This document shows positions 26,686 through 38,222 of a stretch of 64,000 nt of DNA, piece by piece. A program made the translations under genes and the position numbers. Origin of the DNA: Nocardia concava NBRC 100430. Lineage in GTDB: Bacteria > Actinomycetota > Actinomycetes > Mycobacteriales > Mycobacteriaceae. Within the stretch, counting starts at the first letter, position 1; each line of letters opens with the position of its first letter. The stretch is taken from the NCBI RefSeq assembly GCF_000308815.1, contig NZ_BAFX01000123.1, forward strand, positions 48,406 through 112,405. Reading direction: 5' to 3'. Under the pieces are notes generated by a model, which was not told the DNA's origin, did not search any database, and was given only the letters and a program-made list of their open reading frames with translations.

Positions 26686-30299
<3,614 letters not shown>

Positions 30300-30548
30300 G
30301 GGGCAGACTCCTCGGCGCAGATCAGCGTTTCAGACGGCCGTTCGAGTCTAGGCTCCCCCGCCTCCCCGCGACTTCAGCGGGCGGCTAAGAGCCGTCGACA
30401 GTCCCTCATCCGTGCCGGCGGTCGGGTGCCGAACCAATCTTGGACGTACCCAGGGAGTTACCCCGATCGCCACCAAATCAGTTGTCCCCTGGCATACGCA
30501 GGCACCGGGTTCACCCCGCGGCCCGCGCGACCGTGCTTTGATGGCGGG

Positions 30549-30941
30549 ATGTCCTATGCGACCGATGCGCGGGTGGACGCCTACATCGACGCCCTGCCCG
30601 ACTGGCAACAGGCCATCTGCCGCCAGGTCCGCGACCTCGTGCACGAGGCCGACCCGGCCGTGGAGGAGACCATCAAGCGCACCGTCCAGCCCTACTTCGT
30701 CCTCGACGGCAATATCTGCGCGCTGCTCTCGACCAAGAAGGCCGTCGACATCTTCCTCTACGACGGCGCGATCGTGCCCGACCCCGACGGCATCATCACC
30801 GGCGGCCACGACAACAAGACCGCCCGCATGATCGCCGTCCAGGAGGGCGAAACCCTCAACGCCCCGGCCCTTCTCGCCATGTTCCGCCAGATCATCGCCA
30901 ACAACCGCGCGGGCGGCTGGCGCAAACTGAAGGGCAAATGA
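30549..30941 (+). CDS. DUF1801 (YdhG-like) family protein
   Basis: A 130-residue protein of the DUF1801 family. Recognisable parts are YIDALPDWQQAICRQVRDLV, HEADPAVEETIKRTVQPYF and KKAVDIFLYDGAIVPDPDG. Family members adopt a small alpha/beta fold; the frataxin-like member YdhG has been linked to iron handling, but most are uncharacterised. The reading frame is open far upstream through sequence antisense to mfd; ATG 30549 is the first plausible start, with GGCGGG just before it and family homology beginning there. It is divergent from mfd and converges on the TetR gene. Confidence 0.85.
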   Translation: MSYATDARVDAYIDALPDWQQAICRQVRDLVHEADPAVEETIKRTVQPYFVLDGNICALLSTKKAVDIFLYDGAIVPDPDGIITGGHDNKTARMIAVQEGETLNAPALLAMFRQIIANNRAGGWRKLKGK

Positions 30942-30972
30942 GCCGCAGCGAAGCCCGGGGTCACCGGCGCGA

Positions 30973-31055
30973 GCCCCTGAGATTCCCGACGCCACGCCCC
31001 AGGTTCCAGCCATCCCGCCCTTGGGGTTTCAGGGGCTTGCCCCTGAGAGTCCCGA
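30973..31055. terminator. terminator region with mutually exclusive hairpins
   Basis: TCAGGGGC (31029-31036) can pair with GCCCCTGA immediately after it (31039-31046, 2-base loop) or with an earlier copy at 30973-30980. The second arm belongs to a 17-bp direct repeat GCCCCTGAGA-T/G-TCCCGA present at 30973-30989 and 31039-31055. It lies between the convergent DUF1801 and TetR genes and probably ends one or both transcripts. Confidence 0.55.
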
Positions 31056-31068
31056 GAGTTGGATCTCG

Positions 31069-31716
31069 TTATTGCACGTAGCGGCGCAGGCGGCGGGCCG
31101 CGAATTCGCGGAAGTACGCCACCTTCTCCTCGGGCACGATCGAGGGGAGGAGGAAGTACCAGGCGCGTTCCATGCGGGTCGCCATCTGGTCGATGGATTC
31201 GGTGCTGACGGCGACGATGTGGACGCCGGTGGTCATCTCCTGGAGGAGCAGGCCGATGGTTTCCGGGTCGAGGTCGGGCTTCAAATCGCCTTGGGTGATG
31301 GCGCGTTCGGCGAGCAAACGGTGCGTCTCACCCCACGTCTTGGCGATATTGTCGCCGGTCGCCCCGCGGTAGTCGCCGATCTGGTGGGTGAGTTTGAGCA
31401 TCGCCCCGACCATCGGATCGTTCATCGTCAGATCGGCCACCACGTAGGTGATCCCGATGCACGCCTCCAGCGCGGGCACCCGCGGATCGAAGAATCCCTG
31501 ACATGCGCTGATCAGTCGCTCGTTGCCCTGATCCACGACGGCGCGGGCCAGTTCTTCCTTGGAGCCGAAGTGAAAGTACAAGGCGCCCTTGGTCACATTC
31601 GACTGCGCGATGATCTCCGAGAGGGACGCGTTCGCGTAGCCCAGTCGCAGAAAGACATCGGCCGCACCCGCGAGCACGGAATCGCGAGTGATCTCCGCAC
31701 GCGCTTGCCTAGCCAT
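31069..31716 (-). CDS. TetR-family regulator, gamma-butyrolactone-receptor-like
   Basis: A 215-residue TetR regulator. The N-terminal HTH (ARAEITRDSVLAGAADVFLR, SLSEIIAQSNVTKGALYFHF, SKEELARAVVDQG) has the layout of the ArpA/ScbR family of autoregulator receptors, especially VTKGALYFHF followed by SKEELA. The ligand domain contains GDYRGATGDNIAKTW and ends in RRLRRYVQ. Ligand specificity cannot be deduced; Nocardia carries such receptors next to or far from biosynthetic genes, and no butyrolactone synthase is in the window. ATG 31716 follows AGGCGG. A tandem 18-bp repeat in its promoter may be its own operator. Confidence 0.85.
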   Translation of the reverse strand: MARQARAEITRDSVLAGAADVFLRLGYANASLSEIIAQSNVTKGALYFHFGSKEELARAVVDQGNERLISACQGFFDPRVPALEACIGITYVVADLTMNDPMVGAMLKLTHQIGDYRGATGDNIAKTWGETHRLLAERAITQGDLKPDLDPETIGLLLQEMTTGVHIVAVSTESIDQMATRMERAWYFLLPSIVPEEKVAYFREFAARRLRRYVQ

Positions 31717-31743
31717 CAGATCCGCCTGTCATCAAACCAGCCA

Positions 31744-31779
31744 TCCTGAAGTAGACCGATATCCCGAAGTTGACCGACA
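31744..31779. promoter_or_regulatory. tandem 18-bp repeat upstream of the receptor-like TetR
   Basis: TCCTGAAGTAGACCGATA (31744-31761) and TCCCGAAGTTGACCGACA (31762-31779) match at 15 of 18 bases and lie 28-63 bp upstream of the TetR start. They are plausible operator copies for autoregulation. They are direct repeats without strong internal symmetry, which is unusual for a TetR dimer site, so the role is inferred. Confidence 0.5.
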
Positions 31780-31945
31780 TCACAGTTCGAACAGCACTCG
31801 AAGGATGGGTGAACCGTACCACCCGGCTGCGCGCTGCCAGCCGATTCGAGCATTCGGCCCGTCCTCCTTCGCAATTCGCTGGTTAACTGTCCAGTTCTGC
31901 CCCGCTTAGACAGACATATCAGACCAAAATTCAGACCGCAGGGTT

Positions 31946-32599
31946 CTATAACCCCTTGCCGCTCGGCCATTCCGACGCCAGCTTCGGATCCGCCTCCAAA
32001 TGCGTGAGCCCGTTCCAGCACAGATTCACCAGGTGCGCGGCCACCACTTCCTTGGAGGGCTGGCGCTCGTCCAGCCACCAGGTCGCCGCCGTCGCAACCA
32101 TTCCCACCAGCGCCTGCCCGTAGAGCGTCGCCAGGGTGGGGTCCAGGCCGCGACGTTCGAAATCGCCGGCGAGTATGTGCGCCACCTGATTCACGGCCTC
32201 GTTCAGCAGGCTCGAGTACGTGCCCTCCGCCGCCGACACCGGCTGATCGCGCATGAGGATCCGGAAGCCGTCGGTGCGCTCCTCCATATAGGTGAGCAAC
32301 GCCAGCGCCACCTGTTCGAGCCGCACCCGCGACCGGTTCTGGGTGAGTGAGGCGGTGATCATCTCCAGCAAGGTCGACATCTCGCGGTCGACCACGACCG
32401 CGTACAACCCTTCCTTGCCGCCGAAGTGCTCGTACACCACCGGTTTCGACACCTGCGCCCGCGCCGCGATCTCCTCTATCGAGGTGGCGTCGTACCCGCG
32501 CTCCGCGAACAGCGCCCGCCCGATCTCGATGAGCTGCTGACGCCGCTGGGTCCCGGTCATGCGCGCCCGCGCCGGCCTCGGCCCCTCGCCAGCCGTCAT
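31946..32599 (-). CDS. TetR-family regulator (Rv1019-like)
   Basis: A 217-residue TetR regulator. HTH segments are RRQQLIEIGRALFAERGYDA, TSIEEIAARAQVSKPVVYEH and FGGKEGLYAVVVDREM; the C-terminal ligand domain includes YGQALVGMVATAATWWLD, an aromatic cluster common in this branch. It occupies the same place between glmU and mfd as Rv1019 in M. tuberculosis. The longer open frame upstream is not supported; ATG 32599 follows GGAGG at 7 bases. Target genes and ligand are unknown. Confidence 0.88.
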   Translation of the reverse strand: MTAGEGPRPARARMTGTQRRQQLIEIGRALFAERGYDATSIEEIAARAQVSKPVVYEHFGGKEGLYAVVVDREMSTLLEMITASLTQNRSRVRLEQVALALLTYMEERTDGFRILMRDQPVSAAEGTYSSLLNEAVNQVAHILAGDFERRGLDPTLATLYGQALVGMVATAATWWLDERQPSKEVVAAHLVNLCWNGLTHLEADPKLASEWPSGKGL

Positions 32600-32881
32600 C
32601 GAATTCGCCTCCTGCTTCGCTGTCAGATGCGCTACAACTGTCCCAGACTTCGCCCCGCTGGGCGGCGTGGGGACCACTTTCGCCCGTATGCCGACGTGAC
32701 AACTGATCTAGCACGACCGGGGTAACTCCTGGGGTACCGGCTAATTCGGCCGTGTCGCGAACCGTCGGCCCGCAACGTGAGGCGAGTTGCGCCTAGCCGA
32801 TCGGCAAAAAACGCGGAGAGGCGGGACAGTTCGACGGAACGGCATCGTTCATGCGAGGATCAGACCCGCATGACGCTGCAA

Positions 32882-32952
32882 TCCGCCGTGGTGTAATGGC
32901 AGCACAACTGATTTTGGTTCAGTTTGTCCAGGTTCGAGTCCTGGCGGCGGAG
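32882..32952 (+). tRNA. tRNA-Gln (anticodon UUG)
   Basis: A complete cloverleaf. Acceptor TCCGCCG/CGGCGGA (32882-32888 with 32945-32951), D arm around GTGTAATGGCAGCAC, anticodon stem ACTGA/TCAGT with loop TTTTGGT placing TTG at positions 34-36, T arm CCAGG-TTCGAGT-CCTGG, and discriminator G at 32952. The CCA end is not encoded. It precedes glmU, as in mycobacterial genomes. Confidence 0.95.
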
Positions 32953-33032
32953 CTCACGAGCTGGGTCGTTATGGTTGGCCCCGCGTATTGCACCTGACTC
33001 AGCACACGATGACCGGCAGCCGAGGGAGATCC

Positions 33033-34535
33033 ATGCCACAGCAGACCGCCGTCGTCGTTCTCGCCGCCGGAGCCGGAACCCGAATGCGGTCCAAGACACC
33101 CAAGGTGTTGCACCCGCTCGCCGGTCGAAGCATGCTCGCCCACGCGTTGCATGCCGCGCACGAGATCGACCCGACGTCGCTCATCACCGTGATCGGCCAC
33201 GACCGCGAGGCGGTCGGCGATGCTGTCGGCAAGGTGGGCGCGGAACTCGGCCGCCAGATCACGCTGGCCGTGCAGGAGGAGCAGCGCGGCACCGGCCACG
33301 CCGTGCAGTGCGCGCTCGCGGTCATGCCCGAGGATTTCACCGGCGACGTCCTGGTCACCTACGCCGATGTGCCACTGCTGGACGGGCACACCCTCAACGC
33401 ACTGCTCGACGAGCACCGCAGCTACTCCGACGGATCCGCCGTCACCGTACTGACTTTCGAGCCCGAGGACCCCAACGGCTACGGCCGCATCGTGCGCGAC
33501 GAGCAGGGCCGCATGATGGAGATCGTCGAGCACGCCGACGCCACCCCGGAGCAGGCGGCGCTCACCGAGGTCAACTCCGGCGTCTATGTCTTCGACGCGG
33601 CCGTGCTGCGAATCATGATCTCCCGCATCGATACCGCCAACGCCCGGCATGAGCTCTACCTCACCGATGTGCTCAAGCTGGCGCGCGAGGCCGGGCATCC
33701 GGTGCACGGCGCGCGGCTGCTCGACCACGCCAAGGTCACCGGCGTGAACGATCGGGTGCAGCTGGCCGACGCGGCCCGCACCCTCAACCGCTACATCCTG
33801 GAACGGCACATGCGGGCCGGGGTCACCATCATCGATCCGGGCTCGACCTGGATCGACGGCAATGTGGTGATCGGCCGCGACGCGGTCATCCGCCCGGGCG
33901 TACAACTGTTGGGCGACACCGTGATCGGCGAGGACGCCGAGATCGGACCGGACTGCACGCTGACCGACGTCACCGTCGGCGACGGCGCGAAGGTGGTCCG
34001 CACGCACGGCGAGAAGTCGAAGATCGGCCCGGGCGCGAATGTCGGCCCGTTCGCATATCTGCGGCCCGGCACCTCGCTCGGTGAGAGCGGCAAGATCGGC
34101 ACCTTCGTCGAGACCAAGAACGCGACGATCGGCACCGGCTCCAAGGTCCCGCACCTCACTTATGTGGGCGACGCCACCATTGGCGAATACAGCAATATCG
34201 GGGCGTCCAGCGTTTTCGTCAATTACGACGGGGTCAAGAAGCATCACACGACCGTGGGTTCGCATGTTCGCACGGGCAGCGACAACATGTTCGTCGCCCC
34301 GGTCACCGTGGGTGACGGCGCGTACTCCGGAGCGGGTACTGTACTGCGCAGAAATGTTCCACCGGGAGCGCTCGCGGTCTCGGGTGGTGCACAGCGCAAC
34401 CTCGAAGGCTGGGTGCAGCGCAATCGCCCCGGCACCGATGCAGCCCGCGCGGCCGAAGCGGCCCTCGCGGCGCTCCCGGATCAACCGGGAACCACCGAGA
34501 TATCCAACGAGCAAAAGGATGGCGAACGTCAGTGA
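33033..34535 (+). CDS. glmU: bifunctional GlcNAc-1-P uridyltransferase / GlcN-1-P acetyltransferase
   Basis: Makes UDP-N-acetylglucosamine for peptidoglycan and mycothiol-linked pathways; 500 residues. N-terminal uridyltransferase: LAAGAGTRMRSKTPKVLHPL, EEQRGTGHAVQCAL, YADVPLLDG, VNSGVYVFDA. C-terminal left-handed beta-helix acetyltransferase: LLDHAKVTGVNDRVQLADA, hexapeptide repeats through VIGEDAEIGPDC, KIGTFVETKNATIG, VNYDGVKKHHTTVG, and GAGTVLRRNVPPGALA. ATG 33033 follows GAGGGAG; ATG 33009 is less likely. The stop overlaps the prs start by 4 bp. Confidence 0.97.
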   Translation: MPQQTAVVVLAAGAGTRMRSKTPKVLHPLAGRSMLAHALHAAHEIDPTSLITVIGHDREAVGDAVGKVGAELGRQITLAVQEEQRGTGHAVQCALAVMPEDFTGDVLVTYADVPLLDGHTLNALLDEHRSYSDGSAVTVLTFEPEDPNGYGRIVRDEQGRMMEIVEHADATPEQAALTEVNSGVYVFDAAVLRIMISRIDTANARHELYLTDVLKLAREAGHPVHGARLLDHAKVTGVNDRVQLADAARTLNRYILERHMRAGVTIIDPGSTWIDGNVVIGRDAVIRPGVQLLGDTVIGEDAEIGPDCTLTDVTVGDGAKVVRTHGEKSKIGPGANVGPFAYLRPGTSLGESGKIGTFVETKNATIGTGSKVPHLTYVGDATIGEYSNIGASSVFVNYDGVKKHHTTVGSHVRTGSDNMFVAPVTVGDGAYSGAGTVLRRNVPPGALAVSGGAQRNLEGWVQRNRPGTDAARAAEAALAALPDQPGTTEISNEQKDGERQ

Positions 34536-35512
34536 CCGCGTTCTCTACCGATAACCAGAAGAATCTGATGCTGTTCTCGGGGCGCGCTCATCCTGAGCTC
34601 GCCGAGGCGGTGGCAAAGGAACTCAACGTCCACGTCACTCCCCAGACCGCCCGCGACTTCGCGAACGGTGAGACCTTCGTCCGATTCGAGGAATCGGTCC
34701 GCGGCTCCGACGCCTTCGTGCTGCAGAGCTTCCCGGCCCCGCTGAACCAGTGGGTCATGGAGCACCTGATCATGATCGACGCGCTCAAGCGCGGTTCGGC
34801 CAAGCGCATCACCTCGGTGCTGCCGTTCTACCCCTACGCCCGCCAGGACAAGAAGCACCGCGGCCGCGAGCCCATCTCGGCCCGCCTGATCGCGGACCTG
34901 CTCAAGACCGCGGGCGCGGACCGGATCATCACCATCGACCTGCACACCGATCAGATCCAGGGCTTCTTCGACGGCCCGGTCGATCACATGCACGCGCAGG
35001 TGCAGCTGGCCGAGCACATCCGGGTCAACTACGACCTGTCCAACATCACGGTCGTCTCCCCCGACGCCGGTCGTGTGAAGGTCGCCGAGAAGTGGGCCAA
35101 CTCGCTGGCCGACGCGCCGATGGCGTTCATCCACAAGACCCGCGACCCGCTGGTCCCCAACCAGACCGTCTCCAACCGCGTGGTCGGTGAGGTCGAGGGC
35201 CGCACCTGCATCCTGATCGACGACATGATCGACACCGGCGGCACCATCGCCGGCGCGGTCAAGGTGCTCAAGGAGGCCGGTGCGGGCGATGTGGTCATCG
35301 CCGCCACCCACGGCATCCTGTCGGCCCCGGCCGCCGAGCGTCTCGCCAACTGCGGGGCCAAGGAGGTCGTGGTGACCAACACCCTGCCGATCGACGAGTC
35401 CAAGAAGTTCCCGACGCTGACCGTGCTCTCGATCGCGCCGCTGCTGGCGCAGACCATCCGCGAGGTCTTCGAAAACGGTTCCGTGACTGGCCTTTTCAAC
35501 GGGAACGCCTAG
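34532..35512 (+). CDS. prs: ribose-phosphate pyrophosphokinase
   Basis: Forms PRPP from ribose-5-phosphate and ATP for nucleotide, His and Trp synthesis; 326 residues, family-typical. Key regions are FANGETFVRFEESVRGSDAF, the flexible loop YPYARQDKKHRGREPISARL, metal-binding DLHTDQIQGFFDGPVDHMHA, and the PRPP loop CILIDDMIDTGGTIAGA. GTG 34532 overlaps the glmU stop (GTGA). It ends in a strong terminator. The mycobacterial neighbours lpqT and rplY do not follow directly; rplY lies about 10 kb downstream after an insertion. Confidence 0.97.
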   Translation: MTAFSTDNQKNLMLFSGRAHPELAEAVAKELNVHVTPQTARDFANGETFVRFEESVRGSDAFVLQSFPAPLNQWVMEHLIMIDALKRGSAKRITSVLPFYPYARQDKKHRGREPISARLIADLLKTAGADRIITIDLHTDQIQGFFDGPVDHMHAQVQLAEHIRVNYDLSNITVVSPDAGRVKVAEKWANSLADAPMAFIHKTRDPLVPNQTVSNRVVGEVEGRTCILIDDMIDTGGTIAGAVKVLKEAGAGDVVIAATHGILSAPAAERLANCGAKEVVVTNTLPIDESKKFPTLTVLSIAPLLAQTIREVFENGSVTGLFNGNA

Positions 35513-35533
35513 CCCGCTCGAAAATAGCTGTCG

Positions 35534-35567
35534 AAGCCCCCTGCCGAAGTATGGCAGGGGGCTTTCG
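35534..35567 (+). terminator. intrinsic terminator after prs
   Basis: A perfect 12-bp stem AAGCCCCCTGCC (35534-35545) and GGCAGGGGGCTT (35553-35564), with loop GAAGTAT and a short T-rich tail, 22 bp after the prs stop. Confidence 0.9.
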
Positions 35568-35675
35568 TCATGTTTGGGCATCAATGGATGTCCGTTTCTC
35601 AGCGCAAGCGGTAGCGTTGGACGCGGATTCGCGGTTTGCTACTGGTGCGCTGATTGCGCGGAGAGGTGGTGCCGG

Positions 35676-36008
35676 ATGGCTGAGCGGCCCGACGAGGACG
35701 ACGCGCGGCTGATGGACGAGGTCTTCGACACCGATCAGGTCTTCGACAGCGATGTCGACAATCTCGACTACGACCTCGGCGACGACGATCAAGAGGACGA
35801 GATCCGCGAATACGGGCGGTACATCACCGACCCGCCCGAGGACCTGGTGATCCGCAATCGCGAGAACGACGACACCGGGCGGCTGGGTATAGGAGCCGAG
35901 CTGGACCAGGAGTGGACGCGGCGGCGCCAGCGCGAGGAGTTCGTGGCCGAGGACGATCGGCCCGCCGAGGTGGCGGCCATGGATATCGTCGAGGAACTCG
36001 ACGACTAG
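35676..36008 (+). CDS. acidic DUF5709-like protein
   Basis: A highly acidic 110-residue protein (more than one third Asp/Glu) found across actinobacteria. It begins MAERPDEDDARLMDEVFDTD and contains YGRYITDPPEDLVIRNREND, RLGIGAELDQEWTRRRQRE and ends MDIVEELDD. No catalytic motif, membrane segment or signal peptide is seen, and function is unknown. ATG 35676 has GAGAGG upstream at slightly long spacing. It is the first of three small plus-strand genes that precede the ergothioneine cluster from the other side. Confidence 0.82.
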   Translation: MAERPDEDDARLMDEVFDTDQVFDSDVDNLDYDLGDDDQEDEIREYGRYITDPPEDLVIRNRENDDTGRLGIGAELDQEWTRRRQREEFVAEDDRPAEVAAMDIVEELDD

Positions 36009-36081
36009 AAGCTTTGCGTAGCGAGTTCGGCAGCGGGAACCCTGACAAAGGCGTCACACCCACGACCGAGGAGGGCGCGAC

Positions 36082-36609
36082 ATGAGCACGCCACCGAATG
36101 AACCCGGAACGCCAGACGATAAGAACCCCGGTACACCGGGCAAGGACGACGAATCGATCAACCTGTCCAAGCCGGACAGCGAGGCGCCCGTCGCGGAAAC
36201 TCCCCCGCCGCCCGATCCCACCCAGTTCAACCCGGCCGCGGCACCCTATCCGCCGGGCGGCGCGTACCCGCCCTATCCGCAGGGCGCACCGCCGTCCTAC
36301 CCGCCGGGACCCTATCCTCAGCAATTCGGGCCCGGCGGCCAGCAGTACCCGCAGTACCCCGGCGGCTACGGCCCACCGCCCCAGCGAACCGGGTCCCAGA
36401 TCTTCTCGATCATCGGATTCATCTGCGCCGCCATCGCGCTACTGCTGTGTCCGCTGATCGGCCTCGCGGGCATCGTGCTCGGCATCGTCGGCAACAGCAA
36501 GGGCGAACCGCTGGGCAAATGGGCCGCCATCGCCGCGGGCGTGTGCATGGTGATCGGCTTCGGAATCGGCCTTGCCGTCTACGGTTCCGGCATGATGAAC
36601 AATAACTAG
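36082..36609 (+). CDS. Pro/Tyr-rich membrane protein, DUF4190-like
   Basis: A 175-residue protein. The first 100 residues are disordered, rich in Pro, Tyr, Gly and Gln with repeated YPPG/YPQ units. Two hydrophobic helices follow (IIGFICAAIALLLCPLIGLA and WAAIAAGVCMVIGFGIGLAV) separated by the loop GIVGNSKGEPLGK, the pattern of DUF4190-type proteins. The N terminus is likely cytoplasmic. Such proteins are common in actinobacteria and often lie near cell-envelope or division genes, but no function is established. ATG 36082 follows GAGGAGG. Confidence 0.82.
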   Translation: MSTPPNEPGTPDDKNPGTPGKDDESINLSKPDSEAPVAETPPPPDPTQFNPAAAPYPPGGAYPPYPQGAPPSYPPGPYPQQFGPGGQQYPQYPGGYGPPPQRTGSQIFSIIGFICAAIALLLCPLIGLAGIVLGIVGNSKGEPLGKWAAIAAGVCMVIGFGIGLAVYGSGMMNNN

Positions 36610-36611
36610 CC

Positions 36612-37250
36612 ATGACCGCATTCACCGGATTCCCACTCGCCGGACTCGACTTCTACGAGGACCTGGAAGCAGATAACTCCAAGGCCTTCTGGAACTCTCA
36701 CAAGCAGGTGTGGGAGGAGTCGGTACGGGATCCGATGAAAGCCCTTGTCGCCGAGCTGGAACCGGACTTCGGCGAGGCCAAGATCTTCCGGCCGTACCGG
36801 GATGTGCGCTTCGCCAAGGACAAGTCGCCGTACAAGAACCATCAGGGCGCGGTGGTGTACAGCGCGCAGTACTCCGGGTGGTACGTGCAGATCGGGGCGG
36901 CGGGACTGCGGGTGGCGGGCGGCATGTACGCCGCCTCGCCCGCGCAGCTGACCGCGCTGCGGGTGGCCATCGATGACGAGGTGCGCGGGGCCGAGCTGGA
37001 AGGTTTGATCGCGCAACTGGTCTCGGCCGGATACAACATCGGCGGGGACAAGCTGGCGACCAAACCCAAGGGCTACGACATCGATCACCCGCGCATCGAA
37101 CTGCTCCGGCACAAATCCATTACCGCCGGAAGGGATTTCGGTGCGCCCAAATGGCTGAGCACTCCGCGCGCCGCCCGGGAGATCCGGGCGGCGTGGGAGC
37201 AGATGCGGCCGCTCATCGAATGGCTGGCGGCCGTCACCGACCAGAAGTAG
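36612..37250 (+). CDS. DUF2461 / TIGR02453 family protein
   Basis: A 212-residue cytoplasmic protein of the DUF2461 family. Family motifs are FYEDLEADNSKAFWNSHKQV near the N terminus, KIFRPYRDVRFAKDKSPYKN, GWYVQIGAAGLRVAGGMY, KPKGYDIDHPRIELLRHKS. The conserved Arg/Lys/His residues suggest binding of an anionic ligand, but no reaction is known. It starts 2 bp after the preceding gene, so the two are probably coupled, and its TAG abuts the convergent egtD stop with no intervening base. Confidence 0.9.
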   Translation: MTAFTGFPLAGLDFYEDLEADNSKAFWNSHKQVWEESVRDPMKALVAELEPDFGEAKIFRPYRDVRFAKDKSPYKNHQGAVVYSAQYSGWYVQIGAAGLRVAGGMYAASPAQLTALRVAIDDEVRGAELEGLIAQLVSAGYNIGGDKLATKPKGYDIDHPRIELLRHKSITAGRDFGAPKWLSTPRAAREIRAAWEQMRPLIEWLAAVTDQK

Positions 37251-38222
37251 CTACCTGCGTTCGGCCAGCACCAGCGCGAATCGGTGGTCGGGATCGGTCC
37301 AGACCCGCTCGGTGGTGAAACCGGCGGCGTCCAGCTCGCTTTCGAGTACCTCGCGGCGGAACTTGGCGGAGATCTCGGTGCGCAGCTGCTCGCCCTCGGC
37401 GAATTCGACGGTCAGATCGAGTTCCTTGATGGTGACCGTCATCGCCTCGGTGGCCTCGAGCCGCATCTCGATCCACTCGTTCTCGGCATCCCAGATGGCG
37501 ACGTGCGCGAACTTCTCCGGCTCGAAGTTCGCGCCCAGCCGGGCGTTGAGCACATGCAGCACATTGCGATTGAATTCCGCGGTGACTCCGGCGGCATCGT
37601 CGTAAGCGGGCACCAGCACGGCAGGGTCGATCACCAGCCCCGCGCCGAGCAGCAGCTGCTCCCCCGGCTCCAGCACATCCCTGATGCCACCGAGGAATTC
37701 GGCCCGCTCCCCGGGAACCAGGTTCCCGATGGTGCCGCCCAGGAAGGCGACCATCCGCCGCCCGCCGCCGGGCAGGTTCTCCAGCGTGGCGGTGAAATCG
37801 CTGACCACCCCGTGCACGCTCAGCCCCGGAAACTCCGACGCCACCTCGTCCGCCGCCATCCGCAGCGCCGACACGGAAACATCCTGCGGCACATAGCTCT
37901 TCAACGGCCCCTCGGCCCGCATGGCATTCAGAATGAGCCGAGTCTTGGCCGCCGACCCCGCCCCGAGCTCGACCAGCACCTCGGCCTGCGCGATCCGGGC
38001 GATCTCCCCCACCACCCGCTCCAGCAACGCCCGCTCGGTCCGAGTCGGGTAGTACTCCGGCAGCTCGGTGATCTTCTCGAACAGCTCACTCCCCCGAGCG
38101 TCATAAAACCACTTGGGCGGCAACCACTTCGGCTCCGCGGTCAGCCCACGCCGCACATCCTCCCGCAGCGCGGTGGTCAAATCCTCATCGGTGAGGTGAA
38201 TCTCCACCGTAGGTGTACTCAT
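37251..38222 (-). CDS. egtD: L-histidine N-alpha-methyltransferase EgtD
   Basis: Trimethylates histidine to hercynine with SAM, the first committed step of ergothioneine synthesis; 323 residues, as in mycobacteria. N-terminal PKWLPPKWFYDARGSELFEK and YYPTRTERALLE, SAM loop LVELGAGSAAKTRLIL, FLGGTIGNLVPGER and the histidine-binding AYDDAAGVTAEFNRNVL with LNARLGANF, then EWIEMRLEAT. The start ATG overlaps the egtC stop (ATGA). It is the last gene of the egtA-B-C-D operon and has no clear hairpin terminator before the adjoining convergent gene. Confidence 0.96.
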   Translation of the reverse strand: MSTPTVEIHLTDEDLTTALREDVRRGLTAEPKWLPPKWFYDARGSELFEKITELPEYYPTRTERALLERVVGEIARIAQAEVLVELGAGSAAKTRLILNAMRAEGPLKSYVPQDVSVSALRMAADEVASEFPGLSVHGVVSDFTATLENLPGGGRRMVAFLGGTIGNLVPGERAEFLGGIRDVLEPGEQLLLGAGLVIDPAVLVPAYDDAAGVTAEFNRNVLHVLNARLGANFEPEKFAHVAIWDAENEWIEMRLEATEAMTVTIKELDLTVEFAEGEQLRTEISAKFRREVLESELDAAGFTTERVWTDPDHRFALVLAERR

